Origin: Mactra quadrangularis
Lineage: Eukaryota; Mollusca; Bivalvia; Venerida; Mactridae
Assembly: GCA_025267735.1 (NCBI GenBank)
Contig: CM046298.1
Location: 42,293,917-42,357,916, forward strand
DNA length: 64,000 nucleotides
Direction: 5' to 3'
Shown in pieces: positions 1 to 12,383 of the stretch. Below the pieces are notes generated by a model, which saw only the letters and a list, made by a program, of their open reading frames with translations, was not told where the DNA came from and searched no databases. Position 1 is the first letter of the stretch; the number at the start of each line of letters is the position of its first letter. Position numbers and translations under genes: made by a program.

Positions 1-363
1 AATCAGACATGAATGGCGACAGACTTGTAAATCTTTATTTTTTAATTTTGCTCAGAAAACTAATTGTTTCCTTTTTTCACGGAAAAGAAAAGTGTGGATC
101 AGTTTACCCTGAAAACAGGATTTCGTTCAATGCTTTTGGAGTGCAAGGTATTTTCCAGAAAGGTAAGATTTGTAACATCAATGAACCGGAGTACGAATAC
201 CACTGTCTAATTACAGAAACATTGCTATGAGAGAGTTCATCAAGTACATAGCTTTATCGTTTCATCAACTTATTATATCTTGTTTAGTCTGTGAAATTCT
301 TCTACAGTAAATAAATGTTTAGAATATCTTGATTAGTAGAAAAGAATTTAGATATAGTTTTCG
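1..363. other. No gene seen
   Basis: AT-rich sequence. The only open frame is a 73-codon stretch (9-230) with no recognisable domain and no supporting splice or signal features. I see no repeat or RNA gene here. Confidence 0.5.
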
Positions 364-524
364 TTAAGATGCAGTACAACTTTGTGAACGTGATGTTTGC
401 GTTAAGATGTAGTACGGCTTTACAAACATTAGTTTTGTTTGTTGGTGTTTATGTTAAGATATAGTGCAACTTTATAAACGTGGTGATTGTATTTATATGC
501 AGTGCAGTTTTACAAACGTGGTTA
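364..524. repeat. Imperfect ~50-bp tandem repeat
   Basis: About four diverged units carry the pattern GTTAAGATGYAGTRCRRCTT followed by a motif of the type ACAAACGTGG. Unit lengths vary slightly, so this is an old minisatellite. No coding meaning is visible. Confidence 0.6.
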
Positions 525-621
525 AGTTATACATATTGTACAAATTCCTAAACATTGCGATAGTGATTAGAAAGCTATGGACAGTAACGATTTTATCTTT
601 TGTCTTTTATTTCATAGTTGT

Positions 622-700
622 ATAGTATCATCGATTGCTTTCGGCGCGATATAACCTTTCTGTGTTGGTGCGCCGTAAAACCCAATCAAACAAACAAATA
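622..700 (+). mobile_element. 5'-truncated SINE tail
   Basis: A 79-bp insert ends in GTAAAACCCAATCAAACAAA-type sequence, like the tail of the tRNA-derived SINE at 10,441-10,755. It is flanked by a 13-bp direct repeat, ATTTCATAGTTGT (609-621 and 701-713). That is the expected signature of target-primed reverse transcription with strong 5' truncation. Confidence 0.75.
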
Positions 701-1659
701 ATTTCATAGTTGTTTTATTGATGTAGTATGAGTTACTATAAATGAAAGTCCAGTCCGTTTTTAAACGGATATAAAGTGTCTATTGAAGTAAGCTGTCAGT
801 TAGAAACCGTAAAGATAAGTCGATAGATAACTTTTTCAAACCTAATTTTTTAGATGAGCAATACCATTTGTTATCTTAAAATCAAACTTTACAGAGCAAA
901 TGAAAATCCAACTCTCACATATAAACAAATGGGCTAGTGAAATCGCACGTTTTGTATTAATATTTTAATTTGGTATCACAGAAATACGATCATGGATTCA
1001 GCAAAAAACATATGTTTCATATGAGACTAAATCCTTACAAATATAATGAATCCAGGGCGTTGTTTTTAGCGTAGACTTGGCAAATCCAATGCATGTAATT
1101 CTTGCATTAGATATAGTGTGCAATAATTTATTGCACCGTAAATTTGAGAATTTAGATTAGATTAAATATCTGCCACTAGCGTATCTGATTATTTTGGGTA
1201 GATTGAAAAGCAAAAAATGTAATTGCTTTTACACGTAAACTATTTTGTTGAGTCTGCAAATATTTCTTTCTGTCAGTGATTGAAAATGCATTGAACTTAA
1301 TGAAACACAGGTGAATACAGATGAGATTAAGCACAAATAGGTCAGGACAACATCGCTTGATTACATAGAAATATTCTTATCTATTACTAAGACATTACTA
1401 TAGATTTAAAGATCATTATGACATTTTTGCTTTAGAATTCTACACAGCATGGATGATATTATTGTCATCTATTTCAATTTGCTTCGTAGATATTTTTGAA
1501 ATTGAATAATAATAACCAAAAGTTCAATGTAAAAGTATAATGCAACCATCGTTTGGTTACTATGGGTATAAGGGTAGCTGCTTACATGAAATTGTTTCGT
1601 CGTATGTAATAGTTATGTGTTGATTAGGTTCGATACTAAACCTTCCTAAACCAAATACG

Positions 1660-1815
1660 ACTTTTAGCGTCAATGTTGCGACATTAAGCATTCGTGTTGC
1701 GACGTTAAGCCTCAATTGCTACGTATATCGGCCTTGCGACATTCAGCATTAGTGTCGCGACGTTTAACGTCAACTGCGACGTTAGCAGAGTTTCAACGTT
1801 TATCGGCGATACAAT
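1660..1815. repeat. CGACGTTTAGCGTC-type dispersed repeat
   Basis: Short, degenerate iterations of GCGACRTTWAGCRTC. The same word recurs at 2,728-2,790 and builds the whole inverted-repeat element at 29,428-29,682, so this is probably a degraded relative of that element. Confidence 0.55.
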
Positions 1816-2263
1816 GTTTAGTTCATATAGCGACCCTTTTCGCCGGGGAATAGAAGCTACTTTATAATCCATTACGAACTAGACAAAATAATGTTAGAAA
1901 TTTCATCAAAGCGAGTCATTAACCTAAATCTATCCATATAATATTTACATAGTCTATACGAGGTTTAGGTCTATAATAGATTATCCTACTTGGTGTATAC
2001 GATGGTCAAATAAAACATTTCTGTGAGATCAAATAAATCAACTGGTCAATGATAGATCATTTGGGTTTCTTTTTACCAAACGCCGAGTAACAATGATAAA
2101 TGTACAAAAAAGTTCGTAGAAAATTTGTGTAAAGTTTTGCTTGATATTGGACATTCAATATAAAAAATATCGAATTTTATCTTATTTATAGCATTTTAAA
2201 GTGAAAGAGGATCGAAACTAAAAGAAGAAGTTGCTCCAAATAACATAATAAAACTCTGAAATA

Positions 2264-2672
2264 CGGAAGCCCTGGAGGGACATTTTATGCTACTTGTTAT
2301 GACTTATTTGTTATGACTGATTTGTTATTCCTTCCTTGTTATGTTATTTGTTATGAGTGATTAATTACAAATACCTGAACATAAGAAGGGGCAGGGAATA
2401 ACAAATAAAGAATAACAAATAAGAAATAACAAATAAGGAATAAGTATTAGCTAATGAGTATAATTTGACTAATGGGCACTACACTCTCAACGAATAATAA
2501 TAAAATAACTGCTAAAATGGACACAAATAAAACGATTTTTGCCATCTTTACTTTACAATGTACAAAATGGCCGAACGATCAGTCTACGTTTAACTTGAAA
2601 ATAAATCATAACAAATAAGTAATAACAAATAAGTCATAACAAGTAACATAAAATGTCCCTCCAGGGCTTCCG
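2264..2672. mobile_element. MITE with long TIRs, TA target site
   Basis: The ends are inverted copies over about 50 bp, starting CGGAAGCCCTGGAGGGACAT. The element is flanked by TA on both sides (2262-2263 and 2673-2674). The subterminal part repeats the word TAACAAATAAG. It has no coding capacity. TA target duplication suggests mobilisation by a Tc1/mariner-type transposase, which is inference. Confidence 0.8.
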
Positions 2673-3406
2673 TACTGAAACGATTTTGAATTGTATGTAT
2701 TCTACGATAACAAAAATAGAATGATTACGACGTTTAGCGTCAACTGCGACGTTAGCGGCGTTGTGACTATTATTGGCGATACAATGTTTAACACATAGTG
2801 ATATAATAGAAGAAAACCCGTTTTTGAAGAAATTGGCGCTTAAACTTAGAAAGCAAAGCGGTTTGATGTCGTTATTATGTCGTTTGTGCATGACAAATAT
2901 AACTTCACGGATTTAACATAGATTTGCATGCCTGCTTTAAATGAATATATATTGGTATAGGGGCTTTAGCATCGATACATTTTTAACGACCTTGCACTCA
3001 GGTACAACTAATTTTGTAAGGTTACAAAAACTTCAACAAACTTTAAAACAAAAGTGAACTATATTTGACCTTTATCTGTGAGCTTTGTTGTAAATAGCTT
3101 ATTAAGTTAATTGTTTAAACTATTTAATGATAAACGGTTTATTGTATTATAAACAATTCAATCTATATAAGAAAACAAAGATATAGCTCCAGAGTTAGTT
3201 ATGATAATATATGGGAATTTAAGATAACAGAAACCAACTGATAATAAAATTGTAGAAGTTATTGATAAGACGTATGATGTTCTAGCTCTTTGTTTATTTT
3301 CTCTGATACAGTAGAGCACAGAAATATAGACCCTTTGGTTACTGCAAAATCATGCAAATTTGTATTTTTTGAAGTCACTTGCAAATGCTTATTTTAGGAA
3401 GAAAAC

Positions 3407-3876
3407 TAGGGCTGCTGCGAGTATCCGAGTACTCGGATATTCGCGATCCCGACTAGAAAATCGAGTACGAATACTCGTCGCGTCCGAAATCGTCGGATCG
3501 CGATCTAGTTTAGGAAAAAATGTGAAAACATTTTTAGCATAATTAAACTCTGCAAACGAGCATCTCTTCTTATGAAAATTTTAATTTATGTAGGAATTGA
3601 ATTAACTTGTGTCAAAATTTCGATTGAAACGTATTTAAACAAACATGTTAGCACTGAAAATACCCCCCCCCCCAAAAAAAAAAACGTCTGGTAAATGTTT
3701 GGAGTACATGGTTTTCCAAACAGTAAAAGCTTCTGTAATTCTTCACTTGCATTTGGTATAACATGAATTCCTGTATCTTCTCCATTATCAAGTGATTCGT
3801 GGTTCGATTCGTGAATCGCTACACATGAATCGTGATTCGGATCGGATCGCCACCAGCTCAACGATCCACAGCCCTA
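3407..3876. mobile_element. Non-autonomous hAT-type transposon
   Basis: The ends are TAGGGCTG and CAGCCCTA. They are flanked by a perfect 8-bp direct repeat, AAGAAAAC (3399-3406 and 3877-3884), the hallmark length of hAT insertions. The 470-bp interior contains CGAGTACTCGG-like palindromes and a C-run/A-run at 3662-3684, but no transposase. The short open frames over it are not genes. Confidence 0.88.
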
Positions 3877-4159
3877 AAGAAAACCTTCCCCTATATTTCG
3901 ACCGTTTCTTTTTTAAGACCATCATTTTTATAGTCCCAATAAAACTTAACTGTACTTTAAAAGTGACAAAACGGTTACAATTACTATTACAAATATACAA
4001 ATTATATACATGTATACTTATATGAACAAGTAAAGTAAAACAATTCAAAAATTTGCTTGAACTCAAAATGTATTCTGATAAAATATGAAGATAAATACAA
4101 TTAAACTTAACCTATACATTACCTAAATATCTTTATTTATATTTATTAATGATAAGTTG

Positions 4160-4620
4160 TCTTAAAAATCTTACAACAAAAACCATCGCACGTCAAAAGA
4201 ATAAAGCATAAATAAAATGTTCATATATTTTCCATTTATTCAAATTTGATATTGTTCGTTTTTTCCCAACTGTCAAAACATGAATAATTTCACGGTGAAT
4301 GCGTTTGTTAAAATTATTGTCGTAATACACCCATGAGTTCCGGAAAGTGTGTATTATGATCGTGTTAAGCTTCTTATGTCGTATGATAAGTTTTAAACAA
4401 GATATTTTTAATAAAAATTATAAATATATAGTACAAAAACAATGCATTCAGTCACCGTGAAATTATTCAAGCTTTGACAGTTGAGAAAAAACGGACAATA
4501 TACGTCATACAGAATATTGTATACCTTGATAATAAAATCTGCATTTATTGTTACCATTCGCAATTAATTCACAAAAAAATACGTACGATATTTTTTATCG
4601 TAAGATTTATGTACAGAAAC
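4160..4620. mobile_element. Old MITE split by a younger MITE
   Basis: The outer parts (AAAATCTTACAACAAAAACC near 4165, and TATCGTAAGATTTATG near 4598) resemble the diverged ends of the GTGCTTTTCAC MITE family found at 28,062, 30,158 and 37,487. The interior is interrupted by the 247-bp element at 4252-4498. The outer assignment is by eye and tentative. Confidence 0.4.
4252..4498. mobile_element. MITE, TTGTTCG/CGGACAA ends, TA site
   Basis: The terminal inverted repeats are about 45 bp long and begin TTGTTCGTTTTTTC. They are flanked by TA dinucleotides (4250-4251 and 4499-4500). A near-identical second copy lies at 61,543-61,786. At about 245 bp with no open frame, it is non-autonomous and probably Tc1/mariner-mobilised. 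Confidence 0.85.
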
Positions 4621-4883
4621 TAACATACCTATGGCAATACCATTAATCCGCAAACAATACGTATAACACGTTTTTAAGTTATAAACATTGAAACTACGAA
4701 GATGCCACTCAAATAAATTCTAACATGACGTCGGACACTTGTAGAGAACTCATTAACGTGTCTAAAACTTTGGTAATGTTCAGTGATGTCTTGACGAGTT
4801 CACTGAAATACTCAGATGGAAGCTATCAGTGGTAAATACATTATTTTCCAATACCTTGAATACATGGCATCAATTTAGTTGGC

Positions 4884-5039
4884 ACAGTAACAGAATTATT
4901 ACATCTGTATTACTTAGACGTTTAACATCAGGCTCCCACAGAAGCTTGGGTTGCTGTTGGTACAGTAACTGAATTATTACATCTGTATTACTTAGACGCT
5001 TAACATCAGGCTCCTACGGAAGCTTGGGTTACTGATGTA
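4884..5039. repeat. 78-bp tandem duplication
   Basis: Two adjacent copies of a 78-bp segment begin ACAGTAAC (4884 and 4962) and both contain CTTAGACGYTTAACATCAGG. A few substitutions separate them. Confidence 0.8.
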
Positions 5040-5488
5040 AAACGTGTTCGCACTCAAACACCTATACACAGAAAGTAATTTGTTGTTAATGTGATAACAA
5101 ATTCATTAGGGAAGTTAATTGGTGGTTCTGTGATTCATCTAGTACTAAACCAGAAATGTTGTTTCTTTTGTTTGTAACATTTGTTGTGAAGATATCTAAT
5201 AATTTACTGTTTTGTTAGATCCTATTTGGTCGCATGTCAACAAAAGTCATGCAGAATTTGTTTTGGATATTTTAGTTTTGACACCATTTATAGTCATTTA
5301 TTTTAGAGTCATTTACATCTCTTCTAATCAGCTGTCATTTCTGTTTTAATTTTAGTATAGTCTTATCCACAGGCTTCCGGCATGAACAAGTTCCCCCTCC
5401 AAAAAATAGTTTTTATTATATATACACACGTTTATATACACATGTTTTTGTCTGATTCCCAGTCGTACTTTGGCAGGTAAAAGTACGT

Positions 5489-5889
5489 CAGGCAAACCAT
5501 GATCATGGCCGCGCCCTATGTAATGAATTAGGTATTGGACAATTACATTTTCAAATAAGCATTTCTCGCTACAAAGGCTTAAATCAAAGGATCATTGTAC
5601 AAGAATTGCAGTGGATACCTTTTTTAGTTGTTCGGTGTCATTAATTTATGCAAAATGAAGTATCCGAAATTCTAACGAGACTAATCCACGTCCGAATTGT
5701 GTTCACTTGAGACAAGTATTATTAATCGTCGGCTAAATATACGTGTAATCTGAAAAATCGAAATCGAATGTCCTATATAGTACCGAACTCCAACTAAAGT
5801 AACTGTCGTCAGTTAATGATCATGCAAGATTACGAAAACGTTATACCTGTATAATAACTGAGGAGGCCGCCATGATTCCCGTTTGCCTG
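5489..5889. mobile_element. Inverted-repeat element, CAGGCAAAC ends
   Basis: The left end, CAGGCAAACCATGATCATGG, is matched on the opposite strand at the right end (CATGATTCCCGTTTGCCTG), giving imperfect inverted repeats about 400 bp apart. No convincing target duplication was found, so superfamily and exact limits are open. Confidence 0.5.
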
Positions 5890-6038
5890 GCCCGATAACG
5901 ATAGTGGTAAGGGGCAAGTAATCCAGACTACACATGCTTAGTATATGTCAGTATAATACTTTTTGTGGAGCGACTCTTACACGACGACAGTCTGTCGTAT
6001 AATCGTCATTCAATAAAACGTTTATGTAGTTATACCAT

Positions 6039-6089
6039 ATTCATTCTCATACCCAGATAATCCTGATAGCCTCTGGGTACGAGAATGTA
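6039..6089. other. Imperfect hairpin
   Basis: CATTCTCATACCCAGA and TCTGGGTACGAGAATG form a stem around an 18-base loop. A related stem (CCATTCTCGT and ACGAGAATGG) occurs at 36,070-36,107 inside another element. Function unknown. Confidence 0.5.
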
Positions 6090-6799
6090 CCATATTATAC
6101 CCGTATGAGATTGTTGTTCATCGTGAAATGATACTGTATATGTATAATCATTGAACATTGATCTATATTATTATATATGCAACTCAAACCTTCGTGATAA
6201 TACGTGATGTTCCGAATGTATCCAACAAGTATCTCTGATAACATCGACACATTTCCTTTATCTATATTGTGTTTCATATTCGAAACTCCTCGGTCATTCA
6301 CTAGGAATAACTAGGAGTCATCCATTCAATGAATAGTTGAAGTGCTCCGAATGTAAGTTTCGATCTAGAGCAGTCAACAAAAAGACTACTTCAGATACAA
6401 AATGTAGCATTTTAATCACATCAGTAATCAATTATCATTTTTCTATTGTATATAACCAATATACATTAATAGACTATCCCTTTCATGAACCACATCTAAG
6501 AATACTCAACAATAGTGCTTATTGTGCTTCGATTGACAATAATAGCTTATGAACAAAACACGTGATTCATTAGGTATTTCCATATTAATTTAGGTTAGTA
6601 GAACTAATTAATAACCAGAAACTGTACATCAATGAATAACAGATAACATAATACAATAGATATATCTTGATTAAATTAATGCACCTTGTTAATATAAATA
6701 TTCTTACAAGTTCTATCATATACAATGTATACAATATTCTAAATAATATCATATACCCCAGAAGAACATGTATTTTAGATTGAATCTAAAGAGTGTTTG

Positions 6800-7375
6800 A
6801 AGAACGCTTACTACCTCCTAATCAGCAATCATCTTCAAATAACAAAATACTCACACCAACGTCCACCTTCCAAACAACTGCAACCCTAAAACAACAACAA
6901 CCTTTAAACAACAACAACATTCTAACAACTTCACCTCTAAACAACAGCAACATTCTAACAATTGTTACCTCCAAACAACAGCAACCCTTTAATAACAGTC
7001 GTGTCTATACAACAGCAATTCCGAAACAACAGTCACGTCAAAACAACAGCAACTTTAACACAACAGTCACCTCTAAATAACAGTCACCTCCAAACAACAG
7101 TCACGTCTAAACAACAGCCACATGTAAACCACAGTCACTTCTAAACACCATCAACCCCTAAAATGGTCACGTTCAAACACCACCAACCCCTAAAAAGTGG
7201 TCACGTCCAAACACCATCAACGCCCAAACAACAGTCACGTCAAAACAATAGCCACATGTAAACCACAGTCACAGTCACGTCCAAACGCCATCAACCCCTA
7301 AAATGGTCACGTCCAAACACTATCAACCCCTAAAATGGTCAGTTCAAACAACACCGACCTCCAATCATCAACAAA
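6800..7375. repeat. CAA-rich region with short 33-bp array
   Basis: 6800-7140 is rich in AACAACAGY words (AAACAACAGCAAC and similar). 7141-7340 holds a few diverged copies of the 33-bp unit containing GGTCACGTTCAAACA. The corresponding place in block III (18,541-19,077) has expanded to a long regular array. The Gln/Thr/Asn-rich frames here are a by-product of the repeat. Confidence 0.7.
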
Positions 7376-8076
7376 TGCTTCAAATTGATAACCTCCAACT
7401 TTTTTACAATCATCAACTTGATCTTTCAAATAACAGTCATGCAGGCACTTTATCAGATCAGATAATATTAAGTATTGACCTACTGCAGATCATAGGTTTT
7501 ACTGTGTTTAGAATAGTGGTATCACATTCCATGTAGCTACTAGGGTGAAAATCTAAACCAATGTGCAGATAAACTGATAATGATTACAAACATAATTTAG
7601 TTTAATCAGTATTTACATTTGTCAGATGCACTTTTCACACAGAGCAGTTTTATAATGCATCACGTTTAAGTAGTACTTCATAATAAAACGACACGCCTAA
7701 ATCATTCATGAAATTGTCGCCTTAATTAAGATTATGTTATATGCTTTACGCCTAGCTCAAGTTCTTCAGCGAACCCGAGTGTATACTGTTAATGAATGAC
7801 GCATCTGATGAGAGTCAAAATGTTCAAAAAGCGGCTTATAAAGTTTTGGTAGCCAGAATTAGTTTACGCCTTGTTTTCTAGAGTCTCGAAAGTCACAATT
7901 CCGAAAGTGAACAATATGCAAAACTAGTATAAGACTTAGTTCAACATTGTTAGACGACCTTCCCAAAAGACTGAATGATAATACCGTGTGCTATAGCTTG
8001 TTTACAGTGCCATTTCATTAGTAATAAAAATATACAGAAATTGATAGCTTGTTCACATTGACCTTATGCCTTATGA

Positions 8077-8389
8077 CTTGTTACGGACCCGTACGTGCAG
8101 ACAGTCGTAAGCCATGGGAAGCCTTGCGTATCAAGGTGACTGTACGCACATGGTACAAAACAATACATCCATACAGAGCCGTAGCTGGAAGATATGCATG
8201 TTCAATCCATGCTCGGCCACGATTTTGTTCATGATTTGACTCTAAAACTGATACGTGTATCCTGGGCTCATTTCACAGACCCTGGTCCGTACGGGTACGC
8301 AAGAGCTCGTACGGGTCCTTGCAGAGCTTGATCGCACGGCGCCCGTACGGTGCCCTCACGGCTATTTTTATGTTTATGGGACTGTAGCT
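8077..8389. mobile_element. Harbinger-like MITE copy, left end lost
   Basis: This matches the intron elements at 13,345-13,690 and 20,857-21,207 from CTTGTTACGGACC to TTTATGGGACTGTAGCT. The left inverted repeat (CAGTCCCATAAA) is not present here. It is rich in CGTACGG words. Confidence 0.7.
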
Positions 8390-9183
8390 TTAGACTGTAA
8401 AAATCATTTATATTCAATACTGCAAAAAGCTAGAATGTATTTACTGCAGTGATTATGTTTTATGGAAAAATATAACTTGCAGGCAAAAACATGGAATCGA
8501 ACTCGAGCCACCGGAATAGAAATCCAGTTTACTTAACACTGGATTAGGGATGCTGCTATAATACCACTTTATGCCGCAAATCGCAAGTAAACCCCCCCCC
8601 CCAAATTAAAAAAAAACTACTCGAATTAAGGATTCAAATAATTATTCTGGGTGTAAATATTTAACAACATCATCAATTGCATTGGTATGTCCATGTTATT
8701 TTACATTGTTGCGTATTTGTTGCAGCTATGGTCAAACGTGTACAATTTATTCTGTTTTTTTACTCATCGGCTGCGACCGAATGTCAAGTTCTATGAACAT
8801 TTAAGTTCGGGGATTATTAGTCTACTCATACGTGCATCAGGTTGTTCCCGCTGTATAGAATTAAGCAATAATGTTTATTTTCTTCCGAGTATGGAAAAGG
8901 TTCTTCCTTGTTGAAATACAAGCTAGTAACTATTGGAGCTGCTCGCTACAAAGAACTAAACAATGTTAATACACAGCAATAGTCCAAATCAACAAAAAGA
9001 AAAGACGTCGTCGTATGTCATTATTCTCATTTGTTCTATTATCTAGAGCACTGCACCAAAAATGTTTTATATACATGGTATGAGAAAGAGCACGTGTTAG
9101 CACTTTAATAAACTACTGCGTCTTATCGTTACAATACTAATCAAAATCATTAATTTTAATCACATTTAAAGCAATCCTGAAAA

Positions 9184-11635
9184 ATGAAGCTTGTTCGCAG
9201 AGTAGCGTTTGTTCTTATTTTACTTTGTGTTGGAACTTTTGCTTTACAAGGTATTTTACTTAGTTTTTTTATCTTGATAGACAAAGTAAAACATAGAATA
9301 TTTTTGAACTAGAAAGAACGAAGTTTTGAAATTGTATTCCATTTCCTGTATTACTGTTTATTGCGCCATGCTGACTTGACCAAGGTCAAAACAATTATAT
9401 CACCCTTTAAACATCGAACATACTGCATTCGTTGTTCTGAGCATCAAATGGATTTCTTTATCTTTGTAGACAAAAATGATCTCTTGCACCGACTGGAAGC
9501 TACAGAAAAGTTGGTGACGTCATTGTCTGAGAGAGTCAATCTCCTAGAATCTCGCGAGATTGTTCATATCACGAGAATTTCTGATCTCGAATCACGTGAC
9601 AAAGAACAACAAAAATCAATCGAGGAGTTACAACAACAACTGCAACAAAAACAACACAATTCTGTTAAAACAACATTCAATGACCCAAGAAGACAACTAC
9701 ATGATTTAAAGGAGACAACAGTGGATGGCTCACAAGATCAGTATACCAACACGTCAGGAGTTCCATTACAAGTTGATACATTGGAAACTAAACAGCACAG
9801 TGGTAATCTTATCATTTTCTCTTATAATTTAAAGTCAATGCTTTGTCGGTGTGATAGCTTGTGGGATTTCGAATCCGAGCTGGTCCTAGGTAAGACTACC
9901 TGGTGCAGCAGGTAATACCCTTTACATACAAAATGATATACTTGACATCGATTTTCCTTCGTAAATGGAGGACTTGTTGACTTGTTGTGGAAGTGTTAGC
10001 GTGTATTGGTAACGAAAAGAGTCCAGGGAAGCTGGTTTGGTAAGTGGGCTACCATACATCACAGAAGAGGAACTTTATTCAAGAAACGTGTACATAGCAA
10101 TAATATCATAAATGTATAAAAATAAACAAAATCAATGTCAAGGTTTTGGTAAAAAATAATAAGGAATAAAACAGAACTTCATATAATTAACATAAAAAAC
10201 ATTTCAACAATTAACGCTAGTTAGAAAGTAATTGAAAATATGTCACTGTGTCAGGTAATATACACAAATATAACCTCGAGGATTTAAGATATTGTTTTCC
10301 ATGTAAATTAGTTTCTTAAGTTTAAATTAGAAAAATATCTATATTACGCGACCGTAACGTTTACGAATGTTTGAATAGGCTGGAGAGTAATGACATGAAT
10401 GATATTCATTTTCAATATCTAAGAGAATACAAAACTAACAGCCGCCCGGCTAGCTCAGTTGGTAGCACGCAAGTCTACTGATCGTGGGGTCGTAGGTTCG
10501 ATTTCCGGGCGGGGCATACTTTCGTGGAGCTTGGTCATGAAATTATTTTTACGGCCATTCTCCCTCCTACCAATGGTTTTTAATTATGTAGGGCAGTTGT
10601 CAGTCACTGACGAAATCATGCGCTAAGTAGTTGGTTAACAGCTAAATCCAGAGAATTGGCCTTTCCAGGTGGAGTGATTAGGTTGACTGACCGCCGTTAT
10701 ATGACCTATACAATGAGTTGCAAAGGCGTTAAACCCAACAAAAAACAAACAAACAAATACAAAACTAACAATATCTTTCATTTCTTGGCCTAATCAAAAG
10801 TGTTTATTAACGTCGTGAAATGAAATAAAAAGTAAGAATAGTGATAAAACAATTTTATATAGTAAGTGACATCAATTGAGTAAAAATGTGTTTTCTAGGG
10901 AATTTCAAAATTGACAGTTTAATAATTAATGAAAATTAAACAATTGATATTTCAAAGGTTTCTTCATGTTTCGTCAATTGGTGACAATAAAAAGTTAGTA
11001 TACATGTAAATATGTTATGTCCATGGGGTTGTAAGGCTTGCAGGATATCTAAACAATAAAGTTATTATTATGTATCATACGAATTGTAAATTCGTCAGTC
11101 ATACGCAATGCAAGTATCCACTAAACTGTTCTCACGGATCACAATTACTTTCATTTTTTTTCAAATTTCCATTTCAGAGAGGTCTGCTCAAAGAATACGT
11201 CAAGCAGCTGTAGAAACACCAGTCGTTTTCTTTGCTAGTCAGACAGACCATTTAACTCACGAAGGAATACGTCAACCGCTAATTTTTAATAATGTGCAAA
11301 CAAATGTTGGAAACGCGTATAGTAAGCATACAGGCATGTTTACTGCTCCTGTTGATGGTATTTATGTGTTTTCAGCGACGTTGGTAGCCTATTACCATAA
11401 CAATGCATATGCCGAATTTTTCAAAAATTCAATCAGTCTCAATCAAATGTGGGCCAGCGGTGTCGAAGCGAATTCCGACACAACTAGCGCTACCATCGCG
11501 TTGAGTTTAATAAAAGGGGATGTAATAGGCATAAGAAACAGACATAGCGATGGTTCGTATTATGGGTCCAATATGTGCAGTTTTACTGGATTTCTATTGC
11601 ACGAGCTTAGTATAACATCCGTGGTTGTGGGTTAA
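9184..11635 (+). CDS. C1q-domain protein, copy 1
   Basis: Predicted secreted coiled-coil C1q-domain protein of 285 residues, encoded by three exons: 9184-9250, 9470-9802 and 11,178-11,635. All splice sites are GT/AG and both introns are phase 1, so the frame closes exactly. Residues 1-22 (MKLVRRVAFVLILLCVGTFA...) form a signal peptide. Residues about 24-90 are a Leu/Glu/Gln-rich coiled coil (LLHRLEATEKLVTSLSERV, then EELQQQLQQKQ). Residues about 145-281 form a globular C1q head with NVGNAYSKHTGMFTAPVDGI and CSFTGFLLHE. There is no collagen Gly-X-Y stretch, so this is the collagen-less type common in bivalves. Such proteins trimerise and are thought to bind microbial ligands; ligand here unknown. 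A SINE (10,441-10,755) sits in intron 2, in this copy only. A polyadenylation signal follows at 11,698. The start ATG is the only one giving a signal peptide. Confidence 0.92.
10441..10755 (+). mobile_element. Full-length tRNA-derived SINE in intron 2 of copy 1
   Basis: The head is tRNA-like, with an A-box region GGCTAGCTCAGTTGGTAG and a B-box GGTTCGATTTCC. A body follows and ends in GCGTTAAACCCAAC plus AAACAAACAAA. The insert is bounded by a perfect 15-bp direct repeat, AATACAAAACTAACA (10,426-10,440 and 10,756-10,770). C1q copies 2 and 3 lack it, so they show the empty site. Diverged relatives lie on the minus strand at 42,110-42,305 and about 55,000-55,190. Confidence 0.93.
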
Positions 11636-11697
11636 AGAAAGATGTTTTTTATCAAAAGATTTGCCCTGTAGATATCTTTAAAAACTTATTTTATTTA

Positions 11698-11703
11698 AAT
11701 AAA
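11698..11703 (+). promoter_or_regulatory. Polyadenylation signal, C1q copy 1
   Basis: AATAAA about 60 bases after the stop codon. Further AATAAA words follow (for example 11,901-11,906), so cleavage could be later. Confidence 0.55.
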
Positions 11704-11958
11704 AAAAACAATTTTTTACAGAAAACGTATAACGTATTATAAAAGCAAAATTTGTCTCAAGAAGTGATTTTTGGTCTTTATTCTTAGGTATAATGAGAAA
11801 TGATCGTTCATTCTTTTGAAAGAAATTATATAAAAATTCGTCTCACAAGGGTCTGCTAATAAACTTTGTTTTTTGTCCAATTGGTGTAACTTATTGTGTG
11901 AATAAAGCTATAGGAAAAAAACTGTTATTTATTCATTGTTTTAACAGATTCCTGTCAA

Positions 11959-12198
11959 GTGGCGCTTTTTACAAAAAATCTTACGACAAAAATCATCATA
12001 AGGCAAAAGCAAGAAACATTAATGGTACGGTCATTTTTTGGTCAATCAATTCCAAATATTATTGAATCATGCAGATTTTTGTATAACCTTTGAATATTAA
12101 ATTATAGTTTTTTTATTATCATTCTGACTTTAAACTGCAAAATTAAGAAATTTACTTACGATATCTTTTATTGTAAGAATCTTTGTGAAAAGGTGCAC
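11959..12198. mobile_element. MITE of the GTGCTTTTCAC family, 3' of copy 1
   Basis: The ends GTGGCGCTTTTTAC and GTGAAAAGGTGCAC are imperfect inverted repeats followed internally by TCTTACGA and CGTAAGA-type words. The same element occupies the same place after C1q copies 2 and 3, so it predates the duplications. Confidence 0.75.
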
Positions 12199-12300
12199 AG
12201 AAATTTTACCACCAATAGAGTTCTACATTCTACCCGGATGCACGAGTCATTGTGTATCTCTGAATAGCAACGTCATTGATAACCGCCTTGGAGTTAATGT

Positions 12301-12383
12301 TGTTTATTTATTTATTGTTGGATTTAACGCCATATCAACACATTTTAGGTCATTTTACGGCGTCCAGTCCACCTAACCTAGCT
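12301..12383 (-). mobile_element. SINE tail fragment at a duplication joint
   Basis: Minus-strand 3' part of the SINE seen whole at 47,182-47,464 (GGATTTAACGCCATATCAAC to CACCTAACCTAGCTT). It is cut off at 12,379-12,385, where the next duplicon unit begins. Confidence 0.75.

Noticed and set aside
8687..8914. 75-codon frame upstream of C1q copy 1, with relatives upstream of copies 2 and 3
   Set aside because: The region is shared by all three units, but the frame is broken by indels in copy 2, and lengths and ends differ. More likely promoter or 5' flank.
10441..10515. Functional tRNA gene
   Set aside because: It has good A- and B-box words, but the segment is the head of a SINE with body, tail and target duplication. 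A cloverleaf with a proper acceptor stem was not evident.
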